Assembly (NCBI GenBank): GCA_963704355.1
Contig: OY969891.1
Coordinates: 4,982,667-5,046,666, forward strand
Origin: Bog-473 sp963704355
Lineage (GTDB): Bacteria; Actinomycetota; Acidimicrobiia; Acidimicrobiales; RAAP-2
Reading direction: 5' to 3'
Length of the DNA: 64,000 bases
The position numbers were made by a program, and so were the translations under genes. A model generated the notes under the pieces. The model was not told where the DNA came from and ran no database searches. It saw only the letters and a list, made by a program, of their open reading frames with translations. This document shows positions 61,112 through 64,000 of the stretch, one piece after another (position 1 is the first letter of the stretch; the number at the start of each line of letters is the position of its first letter).

Positions 61112-61813
61112 ATGGTCACCACGGCACCCACCCGACCCACCCTCGTGTCCGCGCCGGACAATGAGCCCCGGAGCGGTCTGCGCCTCATCACCGGGAACCA
61201 TCAGCGGCGGCCGTGGCAGATCGGCCTCGGCATCGCTCTGGTGCTTGTCTGCGCAGCGGTGGCCGGAGCACTGTTCCAGTCCTCGGCCAAACGGGTGAAC
61301 GTCGTGGTGGCGACCAAGACCTTGGCAGCAGGGACCGTCTTGACTCCGGGCGACCTCGGTGCGGCGAGCATCCCGGCCTCAGGGCACATCACAGCCATGT
61401 CGGCGTCGGGTTCTTCGGCCCTCGTCGGCCAGCAGCTCAACAGCCCCGTCTACGCCGGTCAGGTCATGGTCCGCCAAATGCTCTCGGGCACGCCCCAGTT
61501 GGGAGCCGGTGAACAGGTCGTCGGCATGTTGCTCAAAGGTGACCAGATGCCCGGGGTGGCACTGGTGGCAGGCGACACCGTGCAGGTCATCGCCGTCCCC
61601 CAGCCCGGTCAGGGCTCGACGATCGGCGGAACCATCGGCTCGACGCTCGTGGCCAGAGCCACCGTCTATGCGGTGGGCGCGCCCCCACCGAACCAGACCC
61701 AATATCAGGCGTCGGTCTCGCTCGAAGTCCCGAGCTCCGATGCCGACACGGTCACCGCTTATGCCGCCGCCGATCAGCTCGGTTTGGCGCTCGTCGGTGA
61801 GGGACAAAGGTGA
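61112..61813 (+). CDS. SAF-domain protein (CpaB/RcpC-like)
   Basis: 233 residues from the ATG at 61112 with CTGGAGG upstream. One membrane helix (residues 36-55, IGLGIALVLVCAAVAGALF) and then a SAF domain: VNVVVATKTLAAGTVLTPGD, VGQQLNSPVYAGQVMVRQML, and a second half ending LALVGEGQR. CpaB-type proteins assemble the outer part of Flp/Tad pili; here, in a monoderm, an analogous wall-spanning role is possible. Confidence 0.82.
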   Translation: MVTTAPTRPTLVSAPDNEPRSGLRLITGNHQRRPWQIGLGIALVLVCAAVAGALFQSSAKRVNVVVATKTLAAGTVLTPGDLGAASIPASGHITAMSASGSSALVGQQLNSPVYAGQVMVRQMLSGTPQLGAGEQVVGMLLKGDQMPGVALVAGDTVQVIAVPQPGQGSTIGGTIGSTLVARATVYAVGAPPPNQTQYQASVSLEVPSSDADTVTAYAAADQLGLALVGEGQR

Positions 61814-62760
61814 GCGTCGTCACGCTGGCATCGATCAAGGGATCGCCCGGCGTCACCACGGCCGCCCTCGCCCTCGCCGCCGCGTGGCCGAGCAGTCGGA
61901 AGGTCCTTTTGGTCGAAGCAGATCCCTTCGGGGGCGACCTGGCCCCGCGCCACGGCTCGACCATTACCGCCGGTCTCCCGTCACTCTTCGCCGCGGCCAG
62001 GCGCTCGCTCGCCCCCGATGCCGTCTGGGACCACGTCGACCATCTCCCCGGTGGTCTGCCCGTACTCTTCGGCCTCTCGGGCGTCCAAGGTGCCACCGCC
62101 AATGAGAAGGCCTGGCCGGTGGTGGCCGCAGCGCTGGGGGGTCTCGACGCCGACGTGGTGATCGACGCCGGCCGGCTCCTGCCGAACTTTGCCGGCGGCA
62201 CCCGCCAACTGCTTGAGCAGAGCGACGTCCTCCTCGTCGTGTGCGATCCGACGCTCGAAGGGATCGTCCACCTCCGAGCCGCCCTGCCGTCCCTCGTGGC
62301 CGAAATCCAAGACCGCCGACTCCTGATCGTCCCCACAGCGTCTGGGACCTATGGCGGTTCTGGATCGCGGCGACTCTCGGGGTCGGCGTGGGGCCCGCTT
62401 TGCCCGACGATCGCAAGGCCGCCGAAGCGTTGGCCAACAGGCGCACTGTGTCGCGACTCGAGCGGACCGCACTCTTGAAGTGGGCCAACGCCATCGTCGC
62501 AGAGCTGGGAATCGAGGCGCCCGACAGCGAACCAGTCGACATCGAGGCACTTGGCACTGAAACAGCCGACCGCGAGGAGGGTGAGGTCCAAGGCGATGAC
62601 CCGACCGAAACCCTTGACCAAACCGAGCTTCGCCTCCCGGCAGACGACAAAGAGCGTGCCTCCGCGCCGAGCAGCGAACAGGCGCCGCCGAACCACCTCG
62701 AGGACCCCGCGTCCGTGTTGGATAACCCGGGCTCGTTAGAGGACTCGGTGTGGGATCACG
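61810..62760 (+). CDS. CpaE/MinD-like P-loop ATPase, frameshifted
   Basis: Starts with a GTG that overlaps the SAF gene (GTGA). ParA/CpaE-like: SIKGSPGVTTAALALAAAW (deviant Walker A without the second Lys, as in many Tad-locus CpaE proteins), LLVEADPFGGDLAPRHG, DVVIDAGRLLPNF, DRRLLIVPTASGTYGG. The frame breaks at 62362-62363 (GG where GGG restores ATLGVGVGPALPDDRKAAEALANRR). After a Glu/Asp-rich tail no stop is reached before the TadA start, so the 3' end is uncertain and a further indel is likely. May localise the Tad machinery. Confidence 0.75.
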
Positions 62761-62763
62761 GCG

Positions 62764-62895
62764 ATGCCGCGCTGGCTGTGGGAACGGATCGAACGGAAAG
62801 GCGCAACAATGAACGACGCCGAGCGCCGCCAACTCGAGCGCGATGCCACCGAGCACGTGGCCGAGGGGAATATCCACTACGGGACCGCCGAATGA
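62764..62895 (+). CDS. Possible 43-residue ORF between CpaE-like and TadA genes
   Basis: An ATG at 62764 opens a frame (MPRWLWERIERKGATMNDAE...) ending at 62895 and overlapping the TadA ATG (ATGA). The composition is protein-like. It could be an independent small gene, or the true C terminus of the CpaE-like protein if another base is missing upstream. Confidence 0.4.
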   Translation: MPRWLWERIERKGATMNDAERRQLERDATEHVAEGNIHYGTAE

Positions 62896-64000
62896 GTGAG
62901 TTCGATCGCCGCTCTTTCGTGGAAAAGCTGGCCCGCGAGGCCATCGACGAAGCGGCACGCTCCATGGTCCACCGCGGTGTCACCAGCCGAGCCCCGAAGA
63001 AGAGGACCAGATTGTTCGCCGCTTGGTGGCCACCCAGCTGGGTCTCGGTCGCCTGCAGCTCCTCTTGGACGAGGACGACATCGAGAACATCAACATCAAT
63101 GGCGCCGACCACGTCTGGGTCAAACCGCCGACGGCGTCAAAGAACGTGTCGAAGCCATTGCGGACAGCGACGAAGACCTGATCGAACTGGTCCAACGTGC
63201 CGCCCGGGCGCACCATACCGGCGGAGAGCGCCGCATCGACAGCGCCAAGCCCGTCGTCGATCTCCATCTCGCCGGTGGGCACCGACTCTCGGCCATGATC
63301 GAGGTCTCCAACCGACCGTGTGTGTCCATCCGGCGGCACCGCCTCATTGACGCCACCCTCGACGACCTGGCCGATTCGCTCAGCGACGAACTGGCCCGTT
63401 TCTTGCGTGCCGCGGTGCAGGCAAGGCTGAACATGATCATCTCGGGCGGCACCGATGCCGGCAAGACCACGCTCTTGCGAGCTCTCACCGCGGAGGCGGA
63501 CCCAGCCGATCGCATCGTCACCATCGAATTGTCCTACGAGCTCGGTCTGCACGAGCTGGTCCATCGCCATCCAGACTGTGTGGCCTGGGAGACCCGCGAA
63601 GCCAAAACCGAAGGCCAAGGGGCGGTCTCCATGGACTACCTGGTCCAACGCGTCAACCGCCACGACGCCGACCGGGTCATCGTCGGCGAAGTACTCGGCG
63701 ACGAGATCGTGCCCATGCTCAACGCCATGACAGCCGGCAAGTCGGGCTCGATGTGCACCATCCACGCCGATTCGACCGAAGGCACATTCGGCAAGATCAA
63801 GACGTATGCCTCCCAGTCGCCCAAGCACCTGAGCGACCAGGCGGCAGCCCAACTCAGCGCCCAGGCACTCGATCTGGTCATCTTCGTGCGCAAACGCCCT
63901 GACGCCTCGGGCCTGGCCCGGCGCTACGTCTCTTCGGTACGTGTGGTGGAGGACTCAGAAGGCCCCCACGTCATCTCGACGGAGATCTTCGCCGAGCCCG
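62892..64000 (+). CDS. tadA: TadA/CpaF-type secretion ATPase (partial, two frameshifts)
   Basis: Hexameric type II/IV-like ATPase that drives Tad pilus or related secretion. From the ATG at 62892 (MSEFDRRSFVEKLAREAIDE) the frame breaks at CCCC (62992-62995) and again at CC (63125-63126). Adding one C at each site gives a continuous family sequence: DQIVRRLVATQLGLGRLQLL, DDIENININGADHVWV, VSIRRHRLIDATLDDLADS, Walker A IISGGTDAGKTTLLRAL, DRVIVGEVLGDEIVPMLNAM (Walker B) and MCTIHADSTEGTFGKI (His box). It runs off the right edge. Either sequencing errors or a decaying gene. Confidence 0.85.

Larger units (their letters stand above)
56030..64000. mobile_element. Left part of a tRNA-Lys-integrated element with Tad-like genes
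   Basis: tRNA-Lys is followed within 93 bases by a tyrosine integrase and an excisionase-like gene, then a sparse stretch with small genes, an RHH regulator and a Tad/CpaF gene set running to the right edge. Base composition is visibly less GC-rich in 57.6-59.5 kb. The right boundary and the second att copy are outside the window, so element extent is inferred. Confidence 0.7.

Overview
The window is high-GC, gene-dense actinobacterial chromosome. GTG starts, 4-bp ATGA/GTGA gene overlaps and conventional actinobacterial gene content (mycothiol glycosyltransferase, Rex-linked heme genes, nuo operon beside a geranylgeranyl-reductase-type flavoprotein) point to Actinobacteria. A deep-branching or environmental lineage such as Acidimicrobiia is my best guess, but it is an inference.

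Regions, left to right. (1) 1-12662, minus strand: respiratory complex I genes nuoA to nuoL, with nuoL cut by the left edge, and a divergent FAD reductase (12723-14339) that could serve menaquinone or isoprenoid saturation. (2) 14350-26425, minus strand: HIT protein, then a tetrapyrrole cluster led by the NADH sensor Rex (rex-hemA-hemC-cobA/hemD fusion-hemB-hemL), preceded by proC and a SAM hydrolase; further upstream lie a YbjN-like gene, mshA and an XRE regulator. hemB carries a one-base frameshift, and the hemB/hemL junction is a perfect 33-bp tandem duplication. (3) 26623-40042: superoxide dismutase, a five-domain anti-sigma/PAS/GAF/SpoIIE signalling protein, a class V aminotransferase, a lipoprotein propeller, two divergent citrate synthase paralogues (one fused to an HTH, one to CBS domains), DUF4395, an NDMA-type alcohol dehydrogenase, an MFS pump and a cupin. 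(4) 40144-47118: a six-gene aromatic meta-cleavage operon (alpha/beta hydrolase, amidohydrolase, extradiol dioxygenase, FAD hydroxylase, FAH-family hydrolase, P450) with a divergent TetR regulator. (5) 47531-55284: a frameshifted MMPL transporter, then a leftward accessory group (P450, methyltransferase fused to an AhpD-like domain, OsmC protein, flavin monooxygenase, cysteine-dioxygenase-like cupin). (6) 56030 to the right edge: a tRNA-Lys(TTT) gene followed at once by a tyrosine integrase and an excisionase-like gene, a sparse region with small genes and hairpins, then a Tad/Flp-like secretion set (lipoprotein, secreted protein, SAF/CpaB-like, CpaE-like, TadA/CpaF ATPase). I read this as the left end of an integrated element carrying a Tad-like apparatus.

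Five coding disruptions (hemB, the MMPL gene, the CpaE-like gene and the TadA gene twice) are each repaired by changing one base in a short homopolymer. Sequencing error is therefore the leading explanation, although the cluster of three at the right end could also mark decay of the element.
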